64,000 nucleotides of DNA from Cystobasidium ongulense. Lineage: Eukaryota; Basidiomycota; Cystobasidiomycetes; Cystobasidiales; Cystobasidiaceae. The DNA is taken from positions 868,001-932,000 of the forward strand of contig BQUP01000007.1 of NCBI GenBank assembly GCA_022835595.1. The letters run 5' to 3'. The notes below the pieces were generated by a model. That model was given only the letters and a program-made list of their open reading frames with translations, made no database searches and was not told the origin of the DNA. Below, in pieces: positions 1-9,285 of the stretch; the stretch's first letter is position 1, and each line of letters begins with the position of its first letter. Both the position numbers and the translations under genes were made by a program.

Positions 1-1062
1 GAGGCGAGACAGTATCAGCAACACCAAGTACAGGGACGAGTGTGGCTTCTTCATCCAGAAAACGTAAACCTCAGACAACAGCGACTGCTTTGGCTGCGGG
101 TATAGATGAAAGCAGCTTGGATCGAAACGCAGACCCAGAAGATTTTGTTCCTGCAATGGCTCCTTCTGGTGGTTTGGTCACCTCTGAGAAATGGGCAAAT
201 GGCCTACCTGGTGGAAATGAACAGAGTAGATTGACTGCTTCGATGGCAAGCGCAGTAAATAGGCAGTTTCCAGTTGGACCGCCGCCAAAAGTGAGCATAT
301 TTAGTTTGATAGCATTCAAGCTCTGCCTTTTTTCTTGTACTAACATTCATTCTCCTGTCTGCAGACTGGAAGTGGCTTCTTGCAGCCTCAGCCTCTAGAT
401 AAGGACACTCCTCCACCGCGGTCATGGAAGAAAATCAAGCGCGAAATACTTGGACCATCTGGCGTACCTTACACCGTCATGGTTTGGCAAGGAGGTAAGT
501 TTAGTTTGTATCCATACTACTTAGTGGCTTTGCTGATCTCTACTGTCTGCCAGATAATGAATCCAAGTATTCTGACTACATGATTGAACACCCACGGCCT
601 GCACCTGTCGACCGGAAAGCAATAGCGCTACCCGCTATCGGAGGCGGTCTCGAAGCAGGCTCGCCTGTACCTGAAGGGTCGTATCCACCGTCAGATGGTA
701 CTCCCGCTGATGCAGCATCGGAAAGCGGCCCTTCGCAAAGTCACACAGGGACAAATACTGCAAGAGGCAATGCGCGTGGCAGAAGCAGAGCTGGGCGAGC
801 AGCTGGACCTAGGAAAAAGCCAGGCCCTCCAAAAAAGACCACTGCAGTACCTCCGCCCATAGTCGGCTCAAGCGCTGCTGCCTCAGCACCCGTCACTCCT
901 CTGCCAGATGCTCTCGCTCCCTCCGTAACCTCAGGTACGATGGATGCCGAGAATTCAGATGTCAGCTCCACATTACCAAAGCTAGAAGTACCGCCAGAAC
1001 AGCCATTACAAGTTGAGGCAAAGACTGAAGGTTCGACGGCCTCTCCTGCACCGGCAGCGTAG
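1..1062 (+). CDS. Partial nuclear protein, possibly INO80 subunit Ies4-like
   Basis: The reading frame is open at the left edge of the window, so the true start lies outside. I infer three exons: 1-290, 365-494 and 554-1062, joined by GT-AG introns of 74 and 59 nt whose phases agree. The middle of the protein has a compact conserved-looking stretch, RSWKKIKREI followed by SGVPYTVMVWQG. It resembles the short conserved box of the INO80 chromatin-remodelling subunit Ies4 (a basic/Trp start, then an aromatic SGxxY...W core). The rest is low complexity: Ser/Ala/Pro-rich with a basic RGRSRAGRAAGPRKKPGPPKK patch that could bind DNA or act as a nuclear signal. The Ies4 assignment is my inference from that short box; the coding call itself is firm. 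Confidence 0.6.
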
Positions 1063-1687
1063 CACTGGTAGCCTACAGTCCGGCGTCTGACTGCACAGCA
1101 TGACACCCCAGACCAGCGGAGTTCGGGTGCATTCTCTGAGTCAACATTGGCTGGTGTTCACACTTAAGCGCCTAGAAGACGTACGCCTTCTGTCACATGC
1201 GAAACGTCGGACCTCAGTGCTGGCGGCTTCGCTCGCAAATGTGGTAGGTTTGGGTATATCGCAAGTTTCCGATACAAGCAATGAATGTAGCATTCCACGT
1301 CCATAGACGGTGTTATCTGCTTTGATCGGCAGTCACTAATTGGAAGAATTTCCCATAAAAACTTCCCTTCTATCATCTAAGCTTCTCGTGTCCATTTCGT
1401 ATCCATAGACGTGGAAGGCAAAATGCTACTGAATGAAAACTTGTTGAATAGGTGACTAACGTCAGGACGCAACGTCATGACCAGTGCTCTCGTCTTCCAC
1501 CTATCTTTGGAAGGCTCTTGGGGTATAAAAGCGGGGGTCTCGAATCGAAATGCATCTCTCCTTTCCTCTCCTCATTCCCTTTCGCCTGTCAAATATTGAT
1601 ATCTAACTTTTAATTACCCTTGGAACTTCAAGGTTCACTCTTAAGTCACACACTGAAGCTCAAGTCCAACTGCACCCTTTCACCTCA
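1063..1687. other. Intergenic region with a core promoter
   Basis: No credible coding exon is visible here. The last 200 bases carry a TATA box and a pyrimidine-rich leader that fit the start of the next gene. Confidence 0.6.
1521..1533 (+). promoter_or_regulatory. TATA box of the following gene
   Basis: The sequence GGGTATAAAAGC is a near-consensus TATA element. It is followed within about 40 bases by a pyrimidine-rich stretch (CTCTCCTTTCCTCTCCTC) of the kind found at strong fungal transcription starts. It lies about 160 bases before the proposed ATG at 1688. Confidence 0.55.
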
Positions 1688-2541
1688 ATGCTACTTCACC
1701 ACCATTTTAATTTCAACATCGGGGTAACCTGCAACATCGACACTGTTGCGCATTAGCCTCCATCACTGTACAATCCGCTTTCTTCATCGTAACAACTGTA
1801 CTAAAGCAGGAAACTCGCTAATATCCTCAAATTGTCTATTTTCTCAGGCTCTTTTGAGACGCGAGCTTAAAGACGCTCATTGGCTCGGAGGTCTCCTAAC
1901 ATGGGCTGATTATCGCATGAAAGAAGGTGATAGAGCGAAAGGGATCGTGGATCGAGTGAGCACTGGAGTTGCAATTCTCTTGCAAATGAAGACTGATCTG
2001 TATAATTTTACAGCTACGTGCCAAGCTCCTCGTATACATCCAGCCGTTGCTAATACAGAAGGAACTGTACATCACTGCCAACGACCTTGACCGCGTTGTC
2101 GAGGCCTTGTTGAGCAAACGGCTCACCGAGGCCAAGCGAGCCAAATCAAAGGCACTCAAGGCCCAAAAGAAGGCTGACGACGATGCCAAACTTCAGGCAA
2201 TTGAGGTATGAACATTTGAATATCGAAAATTGTGTGAGTCTGTTCTGACGTAACTATCAATTCTAAAACAATAGGAGCTCGTCGGCCTCACTCAAGAAGA
2301 CAAAGAGGCTATGGCTCCGCTTGACGCGTACAACACCCAGCCGGCGGACGAAGTATGGGTACCTCAGGAGCTCTAGCAGAGCAACACCCTGGAGGAGAAG
2401 CGTGAAGCCTATACGGCTGCCCGAAATGCACTTGGTTGGCTGGCCAGCGATGTCACCAAACCTCGGAAGCGGGCTCGCACCCCCGACGACGAGGGGGAGC
2501 AATACACGCCTTACTACAAGCTCCGTCATCATGAACACTAG
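1688..2541 (+). CDS. Unknown charged nuclear-type protein, frame interrupted by one TAG
   Basis: Proposed exons are 1688-1723, 1848-1955, 2014-2205 and 2275 onward; the phases of all three introns agree. The protein is helical and charged, with a Lys/Ala-rich segment (LTEAKRAKSKALKAQKKADDD). I do not recognise the family. The frame meets TAG at 2374-2376, but the same frame stays coding-like afterwards up to the TAG at 2539-2541. That part includes a nuclear-signal-like KPRKRARTPDDEGE. A 27-nt GT-AG segment (2353-2379) contains the stop and would keep the frame if removed, giving DE then SNTLEEKREAY. So the product ends either at 2376 or at 2541. The first short exon is the least certain part. 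Confidence 0.5.
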
Positions 2542-3640
2542 ATTCAGAGCTGGCATTTCGTCGTTTCCAGACAATTCTCGGTTTTTATATGCCAGCCTTA
2601 TGATACAAGCATCTCATGAGTATCATATTGCATTCCTGGCATTTTCATTTGTTCTATATTATTATGCAAGACTTTTCATCAATTTCTGAGTATAGCGAAG
2701 GAATGACTTGAATTCAAGGGTTCTAGCTTCACTCATGTCATTAGTTTATATTTCTTTATAGCCCTGTTTTGATTTGCTTTAGTATTTTCAAAAAGCATGG
2801 CTTATGGGTTTAGGGTTTTAGATAGTCAGTATAGTCAGGTTTTTCGATTTTCTACACAACCAAGTCGTTCTGTTAGTTTTTCACCCTTTCTTTCAAAGTT
2901 TTAGCAATTTAGAACTAAGTTCTAAGGGGACGTTAGCAATACTGTAGCTTTAGTTAACGCATCGTCCCCCTCGCATGCAATAATATCGTTGCATTTCATC
3001 TGTCAATAAGCTAATTAGCTATGCTTGGGTGTTTTTCGCTGGACTTTTATAACGCTTTGAGACTCAGGATAGCCTTGCGGTAGCATTGGGGCCGCTGGAG
3101 AGCTATCGGGTCCGACTGAGAGTCCGCCAGGGACGGCGCTCCGATGTCTGGGCCCGAAGCAGTCCATGAAGCCCACTCTTGGATCCAAAGAACCGATCTA
3201 GACGTAAAGAACTGCGTAACATTTCCTCGTCGCGGTAAGGTGAAGAAACGCATATATCATAAACCATTGTATCATCACCAAGGGTTTCGGTTCGCTATCT
3301 AAGCCGGGAGTTGCTGCAAGCTTTCGTGTTGCAAGAACGGTTTGAAAGGCAATTAATGGAAATTAAAATGCAAAGTATATCCGCTATAAATAGTGAAGAT
3401 CGATCCCGCTGATACCGGGCGGACGGACATGTCGCTGATAATCGAGGTACACGTGTATATCTACCGCACTCTTGCTTGCACGAGGAGCAAGTGAGGCGCT
3501 GCTCATCTTGCCTCTCTTTCCTTTGCTTTGCTTGCTCCAGTCCTCTGAGCACCACCCGTCTTCGTCCTGCCCAAGTACAGTAAGCGCGATGTTCTGATCA
3601 GACACGCCATCGTCAAGACAATAACACGTGCACTTTCAGG
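2542..3640. other. Gene-free interval
   Basis: About 1.1 kb without a supported gene. Positions 2580-2900 are AT-rich and probably hold the 3' untranslated region of the previous gene. A TATA-like element (GCTATAAATAG) sits near 3384-3393, about 250 bases before the next ATG. Small minus-strand ORFs between 3295 and 3605 look like chance. Confidence 0.5.
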
Positions 3641-4918
3641 ATGCGTGTTCTCATCAGTGGTTCGGGCGTCGCTGGACCTACTTTAGCTTGGTTCTTGTCC
3701 AAAGCAGGCCATCGCGTTGATGTCGTCGAGAAAGCGAAGAAGCTCCTTCCTCACGGCCAAAATGTAGATATCGAAGGTAGTGCACTAAGAGTTATCCAGA
3801 AGATGGGATTACTAGATGAAGTGAAAAGAAATAACACAACAGAGCAAGGAACACAATTCATTGATACTAGCGGACAACCATTCGCTCCTTTTCCCGTGAT
3901 CAAACGTCAGCAAGCTAGTTTTACGTCTGAATACGAAATCTTGAGGGGAGACTTAGCAGCTATTCTACACAATGCTGCAAAGGAATTCGATAACCTTACT
4001 TATCACTTCGATACTGTTATTAAGAAAGTCATCTCAAACGACGAGAAAAGCGTCAAGGTCGAACTTAGCAATGGTGAAATTGGAGAATATGATATTCTGG
4101 TTGCTGCAGATGGACAATGGTCAAAAGTTAGAAAGCAATGCTTCCCTGCAGAAAGCATCAAGGTCATCGATATGAACATGTACGCTGTATACTTTACTAT
4201 CCCACGCATTTCTTCGGACAACAATTGGTGGAACATTTACATCGCAGGTCAATCCAAGACTGTAGCTTTGAGACCTGATCCGCACGGCACCACACGAGCC
4301 ATGTTCACTCTCATGCCATTAAACGAAGCACAAAAGCAAGCATGGCAATCAGCTTCCAGAGCAGGTCGAGAAGCTCAACAAGACCTCATCAGAAGTGAGT
4401 TTAAGAATGCAGGTTGGCAAGCTGAGCGAATTATACAAAGCATGGAAGACGCACCAGACTTCTACTTTCAAGCTCTGCAGCAAATCAAAATGGATAAATG
4501 GTCAATTGGAAGGGTGATCTGCCTTGGTGATACTGCTTCTGCCCCTACTCCTCTCACTGGTATGGGTACTACGTTGGCACTTACGGGAGCACATCTATTA
4601 GCTGGTGAACTTAGTAAACTGAAAGAAGGAGACCATCCAAAGGCAGCTTTCGAATCGTATGAAAGTATGTACAAACCTTGGGTCGAGAAGCAGCAGTCCA
4701 TCCCTTGGTTCGTGCCAGGAGTCGCTCATCCAAATTCAGCTCTCAAGCGGCGGATCTTCAACACTTGCATAGCCGGTATATCTGCAATTGTCGCGAAGGT
4801 TACTTCTACACCTTGGTTAATGAGCAAGATTGAGGCAGAGAAAGAAGCAGACGAGATCAGGGAAGATTTCCCGCTTCCTCACTATCCTAGTCTGGAAGGA
4901 CAGAGCATTAAAATATAG
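3641..4918 (+). CDS. FAD-dependent monooxygenase (PHBH/TetX-like), intronless
   Basis: A single 425-residue open frame encodes a complete class A flavoprotein monooxygenase. At the N-terminus is the Rossmann nucleotide-binding motif GSGVAGP (residues 7-13), with the acidic strand-2 end VVEKAKK. The mid-protein DG motif is DILVAADGQWSKVRKQ, and the FAD ribityl-binding GD motif is ICLGDTASAPTPLTGMG around residues 292-308. These are the three signatures of the p-hydroxybenzoate hydroxylase fold, which uses NAD(P)H and O2 to hydroxylate aromatic or polyketide substrates. The length fits TetX-like and zeaxanthin-epoxidase-like members. No signal peptide or membrane anchor is visible. It is the only multi-domain gene here with no intron, and it is richer in A and T than its neighbours. 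The substrate is unknown. Confidence 0.93.
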   Translation: MRVLISGSGVAGPTLAWFLSKAGHRVDVVEKAKKLLPHGQNVDIEGSALRVIQKMGLLDEVKRNNTTEQGTQFIDTSGQPFAPFPVIKRQQASFTSEYEILRGDLAAILHNAAKEFDNLTYHFDTVIKKVISNDEKSVKVELSNGEIGEYDILVAADGQWSKVRKQCFPAESIKVIDMNMYAVYFTIPRISSDNNWWNIYIAGQSKTVALRPDPHGTTRAMFTLMPLNEAQKQAWQSASRAGREAQQDLIRSEFKNAGWQAERIIQSMEDAPDFYFQALQQIKMDKWSIGRVICLGDTASAPTPLTGMGTTLALTGAHLLAGELSKLKEGDHPKAAFESYESMYKPWVEKQQSIPWFVPGVAHPNSALKRRIFNTCIAGISAIVAKVTSTPWLMSKIEAEKEADEIREDFPLPHYPSLEGQSIKI

Positions 4919-5107
4919 AGATTGGGCTTAGTCCTGAGTTGGTTCAAAGAGATGACTATTTGTTGTATGTGAAGTTGACTTGTGCTTGATTGCAATTGCA
5001 AGATAAAGATTTTCTAGATCAATGCTGCGAGAGATAACGAGCCATGCTTTGATTCTTTTTTTTTTTCACTCTGACAGCTTCATATTGTGACAGAGAGGTA
5101 TGATACC

Positions 5108-6532
5108 TTAAGCGGAAGCGCTTCCGGAAATGTAGAACCATTTCTACAAAGCGAGTAGGGGACATGTCAGCTAACATTCCGACTTTCCCCTGCTGCTAGA
5201 AAGACAAGCTTATGCTTACCTGGATGGAAGGATCGATAGGAGCAGGTGGCTTTCTAGCGTCAGGACCGACCTTTCGGTTGATCTCATCAGGTGAGATGGC
5301 ACCGGGCGAGTTCTTGTTGGTGGTAGTCTCGCTGTAACAGAGGGAGAAGCAAATTGCTGGTTAGCCAGGTAAAATGAGGAAAAGTCTGTCGAATGCAAAC
5401 GTGCATGGAGACCTCGTGAGTGGCATGGTCAGCCTTGCCGGAGATGAGTTTCTTCCAGGCTTCGTTGCACTCGTGGATGATCTCGGTGGCGTATCTCTTG
5501 TTCTTGGCTTCGCCGGAGAAGGCGAACTGGTTCTCGGGCTGCAGGAAAGATAGTCGGAAGCTGTCAGTGTAGGATAACATGTGGAGGAGATAAGATCAAG
5601 CTACCTTTCCGTCAGGAATTTTGTAGATTCGGAACCATTCATTGGTAGCGCGGATGAGGCCTGGGAGGTGTCTCTCGACGTCTTCAATGTCGTTTAGCTT
5701 GGGAGCGAGCGGGTCGTTGACATCAATGACTAGGACCTTCCAGTCTGTCTCGCCTTCATCGAGGAGAGCCATGATTCCGAGAACCTTGACCTGCTTGATC
5801 TGACCGCAGTAGCCGACAGCTTCACCGATTTCGCAGACGTCGAGAGGATCATTGTCTCCCTTTGCCTTTGTCTCTGGGTGAGTGGCAGTTGGGTCTTCCC
5901 AAGTCTGTGCATGTCAACAGCGCAGTCAGTATATGGCAGTTGCAGAGTCTATCGTTCTCCATGACGCACCTGAGGGAAGGCACCATCTATGAGGAGACAC
6001 CGGGCAAGCGCGGGTCAGTGGGAAGGTCGCAGAATACAAGCAAACAGGCGAAGGCCTGCTCACAGTTCCAGATGTAACCGTGGTGAGGGAAGCAGTTTCT
6101 AACGAATCTTAGCTTTCCCTTCTTTGTGTCCTGGAGGATGGGGTTCAGGGCTTCGTTCTTTGAGATTTCCATCTTTGCGTTGGTCCAGCGGGGGACCTCG
6201 ACGACCATGTTGAGGATGGTCTGATGGGGATTGTAGATGGGATGCTGTCAGTACTGGAGTGGTGTGATGTGCTACTAGACAGCCCGCAGCCATGCCCGCT
6301 GCCGCTCTGGCGGGCTGAAAGTGAAAGCCAGCGCACCTTCTGCTCGTTGGCCCATAGCGGGATGTCGTGGAAGGGCGAGAGGAGGGTGCCGGTAGCCTTG
6401 TCCTCGATGAAGACGCGGTGCTCTGCAGAATGGACAGTCTGTGTTCAGGGTAGGCTTGCAGCCTCGAGGACCTCCATGCCTGCACGCACCAAAAGTGTTG
6501 GGAGCACCAATGACACGAGTCGAGTACTCCAT
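5108..6532 (-). CDS. IPP1: Soluble inorganic pyrophosphatase
   Basis: This is family I inorganic pyrophosphatase, which hydrolyses PPi to phosphate in the cytosol. Eight exons give 290 residues, close to yeast Ipp1 (287): 6490-6532, 6337-6422, 6064-6220, 5970-5986, 5605-5904, 5413-5538, 5220-5327 and 5108-5143. The signature [13 protein letters not shown] carries the Mg-binding aspartates, followed by [14 protein letters not shown] and [18 protein letters not shown]. The N-terminus [14 protein letters not shown] and C-terminus [11 protein letters not shown] also match the family. Exon 4 is only 17 nt and encodes YGAFPQ. The donor of exon 6 has two phase-compatible choices, so a few residues there are uncertain. 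The gene runs divergently from the pyruvate carrier gene, with 203 bp between start codons. Confidence 0.95.
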
Positions 6533-6735
6533 GGTAGCAGAGTGAGGGGATGGTCTGGCCGCAGATGCGATGTGTCTGCTGTGCTCGGAGAGTCGTCTGA
6601 ACGCTCTGCTCATGCACTTGTTGGAGGTGTCGAGCGATGTGGATGGTGGGAAGGAAAGAGCTCTTGCATTCGAGTGCTGGATGGATGATGGCCTTCTTGC
6701 TCACCTCAATCAGATAACTTATATCCTACTACACC
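6533..6735. promoter_or_regulatory. Bidirectional promoter, pyrophosphatase / pyruvate carrier
   Basis: The 203 bp between two divergent start codons must hold both promoters and both leaders. No clear TATA box is visible. Two housekeeping metabolic genes sharing so short a region suggests joint constitutive expression. Confidence 0.5.
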
Positions 6736-7400
6736 ATGGCAGCTCAAGCACAGGCGAGCAAGGCCGTCAACCAGGGCTGGATGAACAGTCCTGCAGGTCC
6801 CAAGTGGGTGCCGTCGTCCATTCATGCTGGCTTCCATACTTGACCATGCTGATAGACGTCCACACGCAGGACCATCTTCTTCTGGGCGCCGCTCTTCAAA
6901 TGGTGGGCAATCACACCACCAACACCATCCTCTCATTCATGCAGACTAACCCCGACCTACCCTCCAGGTGCCTGGTCGCCGCTGGAATCAAGGACATGGG
7001 CCGTCCTGCTGAGAACATCTCGATTCCTCAGAACATTGGTGGGCATTGAGCACATCCACCTTCCGAAAACGAGCACAACTGAGTGACAAATGTATACCCG
7101 CAGCTCTGACAGCAACAGGCCTCATTTGGGTCAGATACTCCTTCGTCATCACACCCGTCAACTACTCGCTCGCGGCGGTGAATGCCTTCGTCGGCGCTAC
7201 GGGAGGATACCAGCTCTTCCGTGCTCTCAAGTGCGTCCAGGACTCGTAACAGGCACATTTATTACATGATTTACTAACAACCAACTGCTTTTCATTGCAG
7301 ATGGAGACAGGAAAACCCAGAACTAGCTGCTGCGCGAGATGCAGATGCAAAGATCAAGACACCTGTACCAGAGAAGACTGTAGAGAAGCTCGGCGCATAG
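6736..7400 (+). CDS. MPC2: Mitochondrial pyruvate carrier subunit (MPC2-type)
   Basis: Five exons (6736-6803, 6870-6902, 6968-7038, 7104-7230, 7301-7400) encode 132 residues, with all phases in agreement. The family core is clear: WMNSPAGPKTIFFWAPLFKW, then AAGIKDMGRPAENISIPQN, then ALTATGLIWVRYSFVITPVNYSL. This protein forms the heterodimeric pyruvate carrier of the inner mitochondrial membrane, importing pyruvate for the TCA cycle. The N-terminal side and the GLIW.R.S.VI.P.NY box are the best-conserved part of MPC2/3 proteins. A TTACTAAC branch point sits before the last exon. The C-terminal tail (ARDADAKIKTPVPEK) is a short charged extension. Confidence 0.93.
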
Positions 7401-7728
7401 GCTTGGCTTGATGTGAGCATGCAGCATATAGCAGGTCTGATCTGATTGAATGGTTATATTATGTCGTATTGACGCGAGGAGCGTGTCTATGCTTGCGCAA
7501 AGACCGTCTAAGCTCGCCTGACAGCATCTCGGCTCGGCGTGGCGTTGTAGTGAACAACCCCGCCGGCCAGAATCGCAATTTGGCTGGGCAATCTGACTTC
7601 TCTACACTACAGCTACTGTCATCATCGCGTCGTATCTAACGTTATCACTGAATGGCCAGTTCGAGTGTCCATAGACCAAATTCCTGACTCTGTTCATTGA
7701 TCGCCCCCTAGCCCATTCAGAGTCAACA
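7401..7728. other. Intergenic spacer
   Basis: Contains the 3' end of the pyruvate carrier transcript and the promoter of the expansin-like gene. I see no coding exon. Confidence 0.6.
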
Positions 7729-9153
7729 ATGCTCAAATCTCTACTGCTACTATCAATTCTACAATCTGCACTAGCTCTCTCAAACGAACAATGGCAATCT
7801 ATAAGCGTGGGCTTAATGATGCAACGTTCCTACGATCCGACATGTCCTTCAACGCACGATCATCTTATGAAACGATCTGTCCGACAATCAAGGAGGGACT
7901 ATAAGCAGACTGTAGGAAGTATACAGCGTATGGATACTGGGGGCATCCTCCTACCGGGGGAGTTGGGAGATGGCCTGAGAATGGCGCCAAACGCTAGTAT
8001 GCAAGGCAAGCAGGCTGGCAATCATCAACATAAGAGACAAGAGGATGGGTTTCAGACTATCATCACTTGGTATACTGGAGGTGACCTGCTAGATCGTAGG
8101 CCTTACTGCTTGCGCGCGCTGGATAAATTGCAGAACATAACAAGGAGCTGACTTGTTCGTCCAGCTTCATGCCTGTCCGAGGGGAAATGGACACCCACGG
8201 ACGAGAGTATGATAGCTGCAGGTGTGTGCTTTAGAATCAATTTCAATAACGAAGGCCAAGCAGGAGCTAATGAACATTCCTCCTTCGCAGTAACGCTGAA
8301 TGTAAATGAAATTGCGCTGGTTTGCCTCAGCGTCAGTACCAATACTGACAGACATCCATCTTACCAGTGGGCGCAAAAGCCTCCCTGTGGATCTTTCCTA
8401 GAGCTTCGAAGGAAGAAAGAACTGCCTTCCACACGTACTCCGACTACTGCACCAACAGCAAAGCCAACCAAATATTCAGATTCAGTTATTGTACGAGTGA
8501 TGGATTCTTGTGCTGGTTGTAAAGCTGGTACTGCTCATGTGGATCTTACCAAAGCTGCATTCAAGTCTTTGTATGCTCTTGATATTGGGTGAGTGAATGT
8601 GAAATGCCTGACTACTCCAGGAGGAAAGGAAAGACTGATCATATTCGAGCATCATTGTAGGCTGGTAACGGAAATTGAAGTTAAGTTACTTAAGAACCCG
8701 CCTTTCGATAAATGGGGAAAGAAAGAGGTATGCTACGCCTCCCTTCGTAACTTTGTAGCTTCGACAGCTGACTCGACTGGCTTTTGGTTCGGTGTCTTGT
8801 CGATAATGAAGGAATCGCTATACGGTCCACAGAACCTGGGCGGCAAATCAAAAGCGTCCAGATCACCAGGAAAGAACAGTGGACCAGATTGGCAAGATTC
8901 AAGTTCAACAACGACAAGCAAGAATGGCTCTCCTAATTGGACTTCTGATGCTGCTCCTAGAGTTCTAGCTCGACCTACCCAGCAGAATCAAGTAACTGGA
9001 GACGGTTCAGGACAAGGTAAAGGGAAAGCGGGAACTAGTACCATGCCGTCTTATCCGAGTGGTAGTGGTGGAAGTAGTAAAGGTAGAAAAGCTAGCGAAT
9101 CGGAAAGTACTTCGGCGGATCAAGATGGACCTCGTAATTGGGGAGGCTGGTAG
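7729..9153 (+). CDS. Secreted expansin-like (double-psi beta-barrel) protein with low-complexity tail
   Basis: Exons 7729-8095, 8165-8588 and 8661-9153 give 427 residues. The N-terminus MLKSLLLLSILQSALAL is a signal peptide. The centre reads TWYTGGDLLDPSCL, then WTPTDESMIAA, CGSFLEL, VRVMDSCAGCKAGTAHVDLT and AFKSLYALDIG. This is the double-psi beta-barrel of barwin/expansin/RlpA-type proteins, with the VxDxC...HxDL motif and paired cysteines. Such secreted fungal proteins loosen or bind cell walls. Between the two barrel halves lies an insertion of about 50 residues (from GVCFRINF to SYQW) that could hide a further unresolved intron. The final 110 residues are Gly/Ser/Lys-rich. A KR at about residue 104 may be a Kex2 site that removes a pro-segment. 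Confidence 0.82.
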
Positions 9154-9285
9154 AATCCCGTCGCTCATATTATTACTTTGTTCATGTGTCATGGTCTTGT
9201 ATGCCTTCATAGAGCCTGCATGAGATCAATACTTCCGCTGTTCCGACTACTGGAAAATGTAGTGGCAACGCAGCTTTAACGCGTC

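Noticed and set aside
2811-2822. TTTAGGGTTTTA, similar to a telomere repeat
   Set aside because: Only one imperfect copy; the surrounding genes continue on both sides, so it is not a chromosome end.
3295-3605. Minus-strand ORFs of 73-86 residues upstream of the flavin monooxygenase
   Set aside because: They overlap its probable promoter and show low-complexity, non-conserved translations.
5987-6704. Long minus- and plus-strand ORFs over the pyrophosphatase 5' exons
   Set aside because: They are shadows that read through introns; the spliced pyrophosphatase frame explains the region with strong family motifs.
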